From: Gudongella sp964604145
Lineage (GTDB): Bacteria; Bacillota; Clostridia; Tissierellales; Tissierellaceae
Direction: 5' to 3'
DNA: 35,270 nucleotides
NCBI GenBank assembly: GCA_964604145.1
Contig: CAZRXS010000010.1
Span: 1-35,270, forward strand
The position numbers and the translations under genes were made by a program. Shown here piece by piece: positions 1 through 6,969 of this stretch. Under the pieces are notes generated by a model. It was given only the letters and a program-made list of their open reading frames with translations, was not told the origin of the DNA and searched no databases. Each line of letters opens with the position of its first letter. Positions within the stretch are counted from its first letter, which is position 1.

Positions 1-925
1 ATACATCAATATATTTTTCAGCTTGAACGGCAGCTATTGCACCATCAGCAGTAGCAGTAACCACTTGTCTTAACGACTTAACTCTAACATCCCCTGCTGC
101 GAAAACCCCATCAATATTAGTCTTCATATTTTCATCTGTTTTAATATACCCATTTTCAATGTCAATTATTTCATCAAATAATTTTGTTGCAGGAAGGTAT
201 CCTATAAATGGGAATACTCCAAATGTGCCATCTTCTTCATCAGCAAATATTTCTTTTTCTTCACCTGTTTTAAGATTTTTAATCGTTATAGACTCTAATA
301 AGCCATCACCTTTTAACTCAGTAATTGCACTATCCCAAATAAAGTCAATTTTGTCATTATTAAATGCTTTTTCTTGAATTGATTTTGCAGCTCTTAATTC
401 ATCTCTTCTGTGTATTATTGTAACTTTCCTTGCAAATTTTGTTAGGTATATGGCCTCTTCTACTGCTGTGTCTCCTCCACCCATTACATATAATTCAAGA
501 TCTTCAAAGAAAGCTGCATCACATGTAGCACAGTAAGACACACCTCTTCCTATAAGCTCTTTTTCACCTGGGCAACCAATTGGTCTTGGAACAGCACCTG
601 TTGCTATGATAACTGTTTTTGCCTGGTACTCTTCTTTTTCTCCTTTTAGGGTTTTTACCTTTCCAGAAAAATCTACTGACTCAATTGTGTCTGATACCAT
701 TTTTGCACCAAAACTTTCTGCTTGGTCAACCATTCTTTGCACTAAAGATGGCCCTGTCGCATTTTCAATAGAACCAGGGTAATTTGCTACCTCAGCAGTT
801 GTAACTATCTGTCCACCGGCAGCTTCTTTTTCAATAATCAAAGTGCTTAGTCTAGCTCTGGCTGCATATAAGCCTGCTGCCAATCCAGCTGGCCCAGATC
901 CGATTATAACCAAATCATAAATCAT
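1..925 (-). CDS. trxB: Thioredoxin reductase (NADPH), 3' end cut by window edge
   Basis: Low-molecular-weight flavoprotein that passes electrons from NADPH through FAD to a redox-active disulfide and on to thioredoxin. The start reads MIYDLVIIGSGPAGLAAG, the FAD-binding GxGxxG fold. The redox pair CATC lies in SYCATCDAAFF near residue 135, followed by the NADPH-binding segment VMGGGDTAVEEA. The last visible residues, DGAIAAVQAEKYID, are typical of the family C-terminus, so only a few codons are missing. The ATG at 925 is preceded by AAGGAGGAG; the ATG at 929 is out of frame and stops at once. A glycine riboswitch and terminator lie about 200 bases upstream on the same strand. In glycine-fermenting clostridia trxB commonly heads the thioredoxin/glycine reductase operon, so trxA and grd genes may lie beyond the left edge (inference). 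Confidence 0.97.
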   Translation of the reverse strand, partial: MIYDLVIIGSGPAGLAAGLYAARARLSTLIIEKEAAGGQIVTTAEVANYPGSIENATGPSLVQRMVDQAESFGAKMVSDTIESVDFSGKVKTLKGEKEEYQAKTVIIATGAVPRPIGCPGEKELIGRGVSYCATCDAAFFEDLELYVMGGGDTAVEEAIYLTKFARKVTIIHRRDELRAAKSIQEKAFNNDKIDFIWDSAITELKGDGLLESITIKNLKTGEEKEIFADEEDGTFGVFPFIGYLPATKLFDEIIDIENGYIKTDENMKTNIDGVFAAGDVRVKSLRQVVTATADGAIAAVQAEKYIDV

Positions 926-1128
926 CCATTCTCCTCCTTTTTATTATTTTTTATATAAATGTATCATATTTATATTACCCTAAAAAAATATTTTCAACTC
1001 TTTTTAAGGGTAGCAGTTATTAAATAAGCATAATAAATTACTTATAAAAAAACTTTTTAAATATGATTAACAATTCCCATAGCATTTAATTTCTTATATA
1101 ACAGGAAAATAAAATTCTTTATATAAAA

Positions 1129-1170
1129 ATAAACAGAATAAATAGAACTCTGCCTATTTACTCTGTTTAT
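1129..1170 (-). terminator. Riboswitch-controlled intrinsic terminator upstream of trxB
   Basis: On the minus strand, the arm at 1170-1154 (core AACAGAGTAAATAG) pairs with 1145-1129 (core CTATTTATTCTGTT). This gives about 17 pairs with one G-U, an 8-base loop at 1153-1146, and then a U-rich run (TATTTTTATAT). The 5' arm includes CAGAGT (1165-1160), which is also the 3' strand of aptamer-2 P1, so the terminator and the closed aptamer exclude each other. It lies between the riboswitch and trxB, with about 200 AT-rich bases before the start codon in which I see no other feature. Confidence 0.85.
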
Positions 1171-1349
1171 TGACCTGAGAGATTCTCCCGATAGCATTAT
1201 GGGGTTGCTCCGTCGGTGTATAAGACGCTTTCCAGAGTTCTGTCATATAACGGTCCTCTTGCCTGAGAGGTTCTTAAAAGAGTGGCTAACTCTTCTGATT
1301 ACTCCTTCGGCGCCACAATTGTGGGCTCTCCCGCTATAATCTTCCAGAA
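1160..1349 (-). promoter_or_regulatory. Tandem glycine riboswitch (two aptamers)
   Basis: Both glycine aptamer cores are visible on the minus strand: GCGGGAGAGCC...CGCCGAAGGAGTAA...CCTCTCAGGCAAGAGGACCG, then CTCTGGAAAGCG...CACCGACGGAGCAA...CTCTCAGGT. Aptamer-1 P1 pairs 1338-1331 with 1253-1246. Aptamer-2 P1 pairs ACTCTG (1238-1233) with CAGAGT (1165-1160). Leader TTCTG (1349-1345) pairs with linker CAGAA (1242-1238), next to GGAAGA/TGA, which fits the P0 kink-turn described for this class. The downstream terminator uses the aptamer-2 P1 3' strand, so glycine binding should prevent termination and turn trxB on (inference from pairing). Confidence 0.95.
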
Positions 1350-1363
1350 TTATCAAATTTTGT

Positions 1364-1392
1364 TTTGTTACATTTTTAACAACTGTAACAAA
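1364..1392. repeat. 9-bp inverted repeat at the riboswitch transcript start
   Basis: TTTGTTACA (1364-1372) and TGTAACAAA (1384-1392) form a perfect inverted repeat with an 11-base spacer, placed just downstream of the -10 box of the riboswitch promoter. It could be an operator or a 5' stem of the leader RNA. It could also be the tail hairpin of the upstream Na/Pi gene, but no U-run follows it. Confidence 0.5.
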
Positions 1393-1395
1393 TTC

Positions 1396-1424
1396 ATTAT
1401 ACTCTATCTAAAAATTAAATTCAA
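1396..1424 (-). promoter_or_regulatory. Sigma-A-type promoter for riboswitch-trxB
   Basis: TTGAAT (1424-1419), a 17-base spacer and a perfect TATAAT (1401-1396) sit about 50 bases ahead of the first riboswitch helix and just past the Na/Pi transporter stop. This makes trxB independent of the upstream gene. Confidence 0.7.
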
Positions 1425-1437
1425 TAGTAATACTGAA

Positions 1438-3051
1438 TTATTTCTTATTATTTGCAAATTTATCAAGAACATACATGGCAATATTTTTTGAATGGTCAGA
1501 TATTCTCTCTAAATTGCTTATGGCATCTAAAAATATTATTCCTGCTCCTGTTTCGCATAGTCCCTTGTTTAATCTATCAATATGGTTTGTACGATTTTGT
1601 TTTTCTAATTCATCAACTTCATCTTCCAATCTTAAGACTTGTCTTGCAAGAGTCTCATCTACTTCTTTATATGCAATTAAAGATGACTTAAATGCATTTT
1701 CACATAAATTATACATCTCTAGCATCTCTTCTTTTGCTCTATCTGTAAAAGACAAATCATTATCCACCTTATATTGGGCAAGTTCAGCAATGTTTTCTAT
1801 ATGATCCCCTACTCTTTCTATGTCTCCTATTATATAAAGCATTGCGTTAACATCTTTATGTTGTTCATCTGATAAAGGTGCATTTGAAAGTGTAACCAGA
1901 TAATCTGTAATCTCTCTTTGGATTTTGTTAATTACTTTTTCCCTATCAAAGATCTCATCCAAATTATTAACTTTATCTTCTAAAAAAACGATTTTACTCG
2001 CTTCTAGGTTTTCAAGTACAAGTTCTCCCATTCTTTGAGCTTCTCTGGATGCTTGACCTAATGCAATTGATGGCGTTTCTATAATTCTCTTATCGAGGTA
2101 TTTAGATTCTGTTATACCCTCGTCTATTCCTGGTACTAGCTTTTCAACAACTTTTACAAGAAGCATTGCAAATGGTAGCTGTATAAGAACATTAACAACA
2201 TTAAATGAGGTATGTGCATTTGCAATCTGTCTTTGTATGTCATTTGGAGAAAGATAGGTGACCAACCACTCTACTGGGTATCTTAAAACAGTCATAAATA
2301 TAATGGTACCAATTAAATTAAATAAAAAGTGCATTAGTGCTGCTCTTTTAGCTGTTTTATTTGCTCCTAAACTAGATAGTATTGCAGTTGTTGTCGTTCC
2401 TATATTTTCACCAAATAATATTGGAAATGCTATATTCATATTAATTAAGCCTTGTCCTGCTAATGCTTGAAGAAGTCCAATGGAAGCTGAAGAACTTTGC
2501 ACAATAGTAGTAAGGCCTAAGCCTCCTAACATTCCCATTACTGGGTTTTCAAGCCCTGCCATAAAACTTGCAAAAGCTGGCAAGCCTGCCAAAGGTTTTA
2601 ATCCATCACCCATCATATCCATTCCAATAAACAATATACCAAATCCTATTAGGATTTCTGAATACATCTTAGCTTTCTTCTTTTTTGCACCAATCCAAAT
2701 TGCTACCCCTATTGCTACAGCCAAGGGCGCATAGTCTGTGAGTTTAAAAGCAATAAGTTGTGCTGTAACGGTGGTTCCTATATTTGCACCCATAATTACA
2801 CCAACCGCTTGCGGCAATGTCATTAATCCAGCATTAACAAATCCTATAACCATTACTGTGGTGGCACTAGAACTTTGAACTATCATTGAAACTATAGCTC
2901 CAACAAAAACTCCAGCGACCCTATTTTTTGTCAAAGACTCTATCATTTTTTTTAGACGATTTCCAGCTGCCTTTTCAAGCCCATCTGCCATAGTGTTCAT
3001 ACCAAATAAAAATAACCCAAGCCCACCTAATACTGGTAGAGCATAATCCAT
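1438..3051 (-). CDS. Na+/phosphate cotransporter family protein with PhoU-like C-terminal domain
   Basis: Predicted inner-membrane sodium-dependent phosphate transporter of 537 residues. The N-terminal 300 or so residues are hydrophobic and contain the two inverted-repeat signatures of the Na/Pi (PF02690) family, IVQSSSATT near residue 59 and TIVQSSSAS near residue 182. The soluble C-terminal part (about 340-530) is helical and acidic, with repeated motifs such as IGDIERVGDHIENIAE and ISNLERISDHSKNIA, which are PhoU-like. AAAGGAGGT stands nine bases before the ATG. No phosphate-regulon genes are adjacent, and it is followed by the trxB promoter. Substrate specificity (phosphate import or export) cannot be decided from sequence. 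Confidence 0.93.
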   Translation of the reverse strand: MDYALPVLGGLGLFLFGMNTMADGLEKAAGNRLKKMIESLTKNRVAGVFVGAIVSMIVQSSSATTVMVIGFVNAGLMTLPQAVGVIMGANIGTTVTAQLIAFKLTDYAPLAVAIGVAIWIGAKKKKAKMYSEILIGFGILFIGMDMMGDGLKPLAGLPAFASFMAGLENPVMGMLGGLGLTTIVQSSSASIGLLQALAGQGLINMNIAFPILFGENIGTTTTAILSSLGANKTAKRAALMHFLFNLIGTIIFMTVLRYPVEWLVTYLSPNDIQRQIANAHTSFNVVNVLIQLPFAMLLVKVVEKLVPGIDEGITESKYLDKRIIETPSIALGQASREAQRMGELVLENLEASKIVFLEDKVNNLDEIFDREKVINKIQREITDYLVTLSNAPLSDEQHKDVNAMLYIIGDIERVGDHIENIAELAQYKVDNDLSFTDRAKEEMLEMYNLCENAFKSSLIAYKEVDETLARQVLRLEDEVDELEKQNRTNHIDRLNKGLCETGAGIIFLDAISNLERISDHSKNIAMYVLDKFANNKK

Positions 3052-3128
3052 AGTCTTAGTACCTCCTTTATAAGTCCCTAAACTATATTATCATAGAAAT
3101 CTTCTACCTTAAATATAATTTAATAAGA

Positions 3129-3596
3129 TTATTTTAGATTAGGAAAACCCAATTGCCTCAAAGCTTCGAAAATTATGATATTTGCTGAATTTGAAAGATT
3201 TAAAGATCTTGTAATATTTTTTTTCATAGGGATCCTTATAAGAGTTTCTCTATTGTCATTTAAAACATCCTCTGGCAGTCCTTTTGTTTCCTTGCCAAAG
3301 ACAAAAAAAGACTTGTCTTTATAGTTAAACTCACAATAATTTTTGCTTGTTTTTGTAGTTGCATAATAAAAATCTCTATTAGGGTTCCTTTTTAAAACTT
3401 CATCAAGGCTATCATAGTAAGTGATATCTACTAAATGCCAGTAATCAAGTCCTGCTCTTTTTAAATGTTTATCTTCTACAGAAAAACCCAGTGGTTTTAC
3501 TAAATGAAGCCGAGTTTCTGTTAATGCACAAGTTCTTGCTATGCTGCCAGTATTATGTGGTATTTCAGGTTCAACTAATACAATATTTAAAGACAT
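3129..3596 (-). CDS. trmL: tRNA (cytidine(34)-2'-O)-methyltransferase
   Basis: SPOUT-class methyltransferase of 155 residues that uses S-adenosylmethionine to 2'-O-methylate the wobble base of tRNA-Leu species. It starts MSLNIVLVEPEIPHNTGSIA, diagnostic of the TrmL/YibK group, with the trefoil-knot cofactor signatures FVFGKETKGLP (about 97-107) and IPMKKNITRSLNLSNSANI (about 121-139). Length matches the single-domain family. It lies 12 bases downstream of the Cof-type phosphatase gene, probably in one transcript. By coincidence the window also encodes a tRNA-Leu. Confidence 0.95.
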   Translation of the reverse strand: MSLNIVLVEPEIPHNTGSIARTCALTETRLHLVKPLGFSVEDKHLKRAGLDYWHLVDITYYDSLDEVLKRNPNRDFYYATTKTSKNYCEFNYKDKSFFVFGKETKGLPEDVLNDNRETLIRIPMKKNITRSLNLSNSANIIIFEALRQLGFPNLK

Positions 3597-3608
3597 GTAT
3601 ATTCCTCT

Positions 3609-4427
3609 TTATAAAATAAATTTTTTAATTGCATAGGCTACCCCATCTTCTTCATTTGAAGGGGCTATAAAGTCTGCAGATTCTCTAAGAATAGGATTTC
3701 CATTCTCCATCGCTACACCAATTCCAGCAAAATTTATCATAGATAAATCATTTTCATTATCTCCTATAGCCATTATATTTTCACTCTCAATCCCAAGCTC
3801 TCTAGATAATAAGGCCAGCGCTGTCCCTTTTGATACTCCCTTATTCATTACTTCTACATTGTTACCCCAGCTACTAGATAAAGAAATGCCTTCTATCTTT
3901 GATAGTTTTTCCCTTACCCTTGTTAGCTTTATATTATCTTGTTCTATAAATAAAAATTCATATATATTTAAATCATCTTGAGCTAATATTTCATTGTCTT
4001 TTTCATACATTACTACATCAATATCATGCCCTTTAAGCTTAGCACGTGAAGATGAGTAGTACTCGCTTACTTCTTTAACATACTGGTTAGTGAAAAAGCT
4101 GTCTTCGTTATAAAAGTGAAAATAAACAGAGGACTCTTTCCCAACTTTCATAATTTCCATCATTTTATCTTTAGGAATAGGTCTTTTAGATAAAATATTA
4201 GTCTGGTTATCTATTATTATACCACCATTACATGCCACTACATAGCTTTCTAAATCTAAGTGTCTTGAATAATAAAGTGCAGATTTAAGAACCCTTCCTG
4301 TAGCTAAAACTATTTTAACCCCTTTGTCTTTAGCCATTTTAAGAATATGATGAGTATTTTTTGTTATATAGTTTTTGCTATTTAAAAGTGTTCCGTCTAT
4401 ATCAATTGCTAATAATTTTATGTCCAT
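3609..4427 (-). CDS. Cof-type HAD-superfamily phosphatase
   Basis: Cytosolic Mg-dependent phosphatase of the HAD IIB (Cof/YbiV) group, probably acting on sugar phosphates or related small metabolites. The nucleophile motif AIDIDGTLLNSKN is at the N-terminus, ATGRVLKSA follows as motif II, and GDNENDLSMI with VAMENGNP forms the C-terminal metal-binding motif. The C2B cap lies between. I chose the ATG at 4427 because GGAGGT is six to seven bases upstream; the longer frame to 4460 lacks a ribosome binding site and adds 11 residues of no recognisable use. The product is 272 residues, normal for Cof proteins. The substrate cannot be predicted. Confidence 0.93.
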   Translation of the reverse strand: MDIKLLAIDIDGTLLNSKNYITKNTHHILKMAKDKGVKIVLATGRVLKSALYYSRHLDLESYVVACNGGIIIDNQTNILSKRPIPKDKMMEIMKVGKESSVYFHFYNEDSFFTNQYVKEVSEYYSSSRAKLKGHDIDVVMYEKDNEILAQDDLNIYEFLFIEQDNIKLTRVREKLSKIEGISLSSSWGNNVEVMNKGVSKGTALALLSRELGIESENIMAIGDNENDLSMINFAGIGVAMENGNPILRESADFIAPSNEEDGVAYAIKKFIL

Positions 4428-4511
4428 CCTTCTACCTCCAATAATATCAATATAACACAAATCTTATAGATTTTAAAATATTAGTCATCTTTTAAGGAAT
4501 AACAAATAGTC

Positions 4512-5948
4512 CTACGAATCCAAAGGAGCTTCTTCTGGAGTTTCGGGGAGGTAATCTATAATTGGTTCTTCTGGTAGCTCAATTACAGGATCTGGGGTTA
4601 CCTCTGGCACAGGTGGTCCAACCTTATATATAAAATCCTTTTCCCTATAATAGTCTTGTGTTATTTTTTCTGAACTAATTACCTTTCCATCTTTTAGTTT
4701 AGTTTTATAAGTGCTTACTTTATAACCTGTTCTTCCCTCTTGAACAAGTTCTCTGCTCCCAGGTGCTAAAGTATCATCTAGGTTCTCAATAATTTTATAA
4801 GGAATGGTAGCTAGTAAATTCGTGTCAATTCGGATGCTATAATCTCTAGATTCTAAATCTCCATATATGAAAAAATATACATTTTTGTTTTCTATCTTTG
4901 TGTCTATATATATTGGATAATCAAAATTGTTTCTAAATTTCAAATCTAAACTGGGTGCTGCCACGGCCCCATCTGTACCTTTTCTAACATATGTTGCTGC
5001 TATAGAATGAGGATGTCTTTCTATAATTTCAAGATCAGCAAGTAACAACGCATTATAAAGGGTTGTAGAGGTTTGACAAACTCCACCACCTATCCCAGGT
5101 GTCAATTCTCCTTTTAGAATAACTGGTGCTTCTTTATAGCCATACTTAGCCTGCTTAGGTCCTGTTATTTCATTAAAAGAAGCTATCTCCCCAGGCATAA
5201 GAATTAGTCCTTCAAATGAATTAGCTGATAAGCCTATATTATAACTTCTCCCTTCAGCACTTGTCTTAAAATTCGTTGAAAATTCACCTATAACTCCATT
5301 TATTTTTTTGTACTGTTCTGTTGTTTTTTCTGGAACATCTGTTTTTATAACAAGCTCTACCTTACTAAGGTCTGGAAATATTGATTCCATGTTTTTAATA
5401 GTCTTATCTATTAAAAGTTCTTTTCCTACTTTATGATCTTCTATCTTGATTTCACCGTTATTAAACTCAAAGATTGCATCTACTGGATCAGAATTGATTT
5501 CTTGGGCTAAAGTTTCCAATAAGTTTTCTGCCTTATTTTTTTGAAAAATTGGTGTTAGCTCAAAATTTACCGGCTCAGTTTTTAATTTTTCCACTTCAAA
5601 ATACCTGCTAATTAAATTCCCCGTCTTTCCATAGTTAAAGGCAGCTTCAACTGTCTCTTGGAAATTATAAGAATATCCAGCAGATTCTAATCCAAAGTAA
5701 AACTTATCATTTTCTCCTTCATTTGTGTAAAATTCTATCTCCTTATCTTTATTCTCAAACCGTTTTAATTCGCTAATCTTTTCCATGCCTTCATTAAAGG
5801 AATACCCCCCTAAGTCTTCCCCTTCTACAAGCACCCATTCATAAAATACATTATGGTTTAGATAGTCATCTAGATAGATATATCCAGCGACACTTGTAGC
5901 ACTTAAAACTAATATAGATATAATTGCAATTATTATTCCTTTTTTCAT
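4512..5948 (-). CDS. VanW family protein, membrane-anchored
   Basis: A 478-residue extracytoplasmic protein with a single N-terminal membrane segment (MKKGIIIAIISILVLSATSV) and an outside domain. A helical N-terminal half, probably a peptidoglycan-binding-like region, precedes the VanW domain, recognised by LMPGEIASFNEITGP, GGGVCQTSTTLYNALL and ERHPHS. After it, about 380-440, comes a G5-like strand-rich segment (RTGYKVSTYKTKLKDGKVIS). The last 35 residues are a Pro/Glu-rich tail. The ATG overlaps the nth stop codon (ATGA), so the two are translationally coupled. VanW is named after an accessory gene of vancomycin clusters, but no van genes are here. The biochemical role is unknown, and a cell-envelope or spore role is only a guess. 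Confidence 0.9.
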   Translation of the reverse strand: MKKGIIIAIISILVLSATSVAGYIYLDDYLNHNVFYEWVLVEGEDLGGYSFNEGMEKISELKRFENKDKEIEFYTNEGENDKFYFGLESAGYSYNFQETVEAAFNYGKTGNLISRYFEVEKLKTEPVNFELTPIFQKNKAENLLETLAQEINSDPVDAIFEFNNGEIKIEDHKVGKELLIDKTIKNMESIFPDLSKVELVIKTDVPEKTTEQYKKINGVIGEFSTNFKTSAEGRSYNIGLSANSFEGLILMPGEIASFNEITGPKQAKYGYKEAPVILKGELTPGIGGGVCQTSTTLYNALLLADLEIIERHPHSIAATYVRKGTDGAVAAPSLDLKFRNNFDYPIYIDTKIENKNVYFFIYGDLESRDYSIRIDTNLLATIPYKIIENLDDTLAPGSRELVQEGRTGYKVSTYKTKLKDGKVISSEKITQDYYREKDFIYKVGPPVPEVTPDPVIELPEEPIIDYLPETPEEAPLDS

Positions 5949-6595
5949 TCTATATCCCCTCTTTTGTAATACTCACAATATTTATTTATAGGACAGATCT
6001 CACATTGCGGATTCCTTGCCTTGCAAATCCTTCTGCCATGAAATATCAACAAATGATGTGCCTTTATCCATCTATTTTTGGGTATATTCTCCATCAAATT
6101 TTGTTCAGTCTTTTCAACTGTGTCTGCATTTGCAAGCCCTATTCTATTGGACACTCTAAATACATGAGTATCCACAGCGATTGCTGGAAGCCCAAAAGCA
6201 TTACTTAATACCACATTTGCAGTTTTTCTGCCAACTCCTGGTAATTCTAATAAGTCATCCATAGTTCCTGGTACTTTTCCATTATACCTTTCTACTAGTA
6301 TTTTTGAAGTTCTAATTATATTTTTACCCTTAGAATTTCCTAATCCACAAGTTTTTATTCTATTAATCAGCTCTTTTTCTCCCAATTCAATAAAATCTTC
6401 TGGTTTTTTTAGCTCTTTAAATAATTCGTAAGTCACTTTATTTACCCTAACATCTGTACACTGTGCTGATAGTATGGTAGCAATAAGAAGCTCAAAAGGA
6501 TTGCTAAAATTTAATTCAGCTTTAGCATCTGGATAGAGTTCTTCTAGTAATCCTAGTACAATTGTTATTTTTTTCTTTGAAAGTGTATTTTCCAT
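5945..6595 (-). CDS. nth: Endonuclease III (DNA glycosylase/AP lyase)
   Basis: Base-excision repair enzyme of 216 residues that removes oxidised pyrimidines and nicks abasic sites. The helix-hairpin-helix LLELPGVGRKTANVVLSNAF contains the catalytic lysine, and AVDTHVFRVSNRIGL supplies the catalytic aspartate. The C-terminus carries the [4Fe-4S] loop with C-X6-C-X2-C-X5-C spacing (CKARNPQCEICPINKYC). Length is standard. It lies between DUF503 (8-base gap) and the overlapping VanW gene, so it is probably part of a DUF503-nth-vanW transcript. Confidence 0.97.
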   Translation of the reverse strand: MENTLSKKKITIVLGLLEELYPDAKAELNFSNPFELLIATILSAQCTDVRVNKVTYELFKELKKPEDFIELGEKELINRIKTCGLGNSKGKNIIRTSKILVERYNGKVPGTMDDLLELPGVGRKTANVVLSNAFGLPAIAVDTHVFRVSNRIGLANADTVEKTEQNLMENIPKNRWIKAHHLLIFHGRRICKARNPQCEICPINKYCEYYKRGDIE

Positions 6596-6603
6596 AATCT
6601 CTC

Positions 6604-6885
6604 CTAAAGTATTTCTATATCTTGCCTTATAATTTCAAGTCTTCCATCATTATCTATAAAGTGTATTACATTGTTTATTACACTTTGTACGTGTTTTGTC
6701 TTATTGGAAACACAAGCAAATCCAATTAAAGCTGTCTGCCAACTATCTAGATTGTCAATTTCAGCAATTGAAATATTATACCTTGACTTTAATCTCTCTA
6801 TAAGGCTTTTTACAACGTGACGCTTCTCTTTTAATGAGTTGCTCTCAAAAATATGCAGTTCTATTCTACAAACTCCTATTATCAT
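6604..6885 (-). CDS. DUF503 (YlxP-like) small protein
   Basis: A 93-residue protein of the DUF503 family. The hallmarks are the start MIIGVCRIELHI, the motif SLKEKRHVVKSLIERLKSRYN and the central segment WQTALIGFACVSN. The predicted ferredoxin-like alpha/beta fold resembles that of RbfA-like or nucleic-acid-associated proteins, but no activity is established that I can name. GGGGG stands eight bases before the ATG. It is the first gene after the kbl terminator and probably heads the transcript with nth and the VanW gene. Confidence 0.9.
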   Translation of the reverse strand: MIIGVCRIELHIFESNSLKEKRHVVKSLIERLKSRYNISIAEIDNLDSWQTALIGFACVSNKTKHVQSVINNVIHFIDNDGRLEIIRQDIEIL

Positions 6886-6934
6886 AAATTCGCCCCCATG
6901 TAAGTCTCTAGATAATACTACACTATAATAGGTT

Positions 6935-6965
6935 AAAAAAAAAGAGGGAATATACTTTCCCTCTT
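6935..6965 (-). terminator. Intrinsic terminator after the Kbl-like gene
   Basis: On the minus strand AAGAGGGAA (6965-6957), a 6-base loop and TTCCCTCTT (6950-6942) form a nine-pair stem running into nine U residues. It starts five bases after the stop codon. Confidence 0.9.
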
Positions 6966-6969
6966 AAAT

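Noticed and set aside
1282..1491. Plus-strand open frame of 69 codons across the riboswitch region
   Set aside because: It is antisense to the glycine aptamer 1 and the transporter 3' end, has no ribosome binding site and resembles no protein I know.
4512..5948. Vancomycin-resistance gene cluster suggested by VanW
   Set aside because: No VanH/A/X/Y/R/S-type genes are near, and VanW-domain proteins are common in clostridia without resistance.
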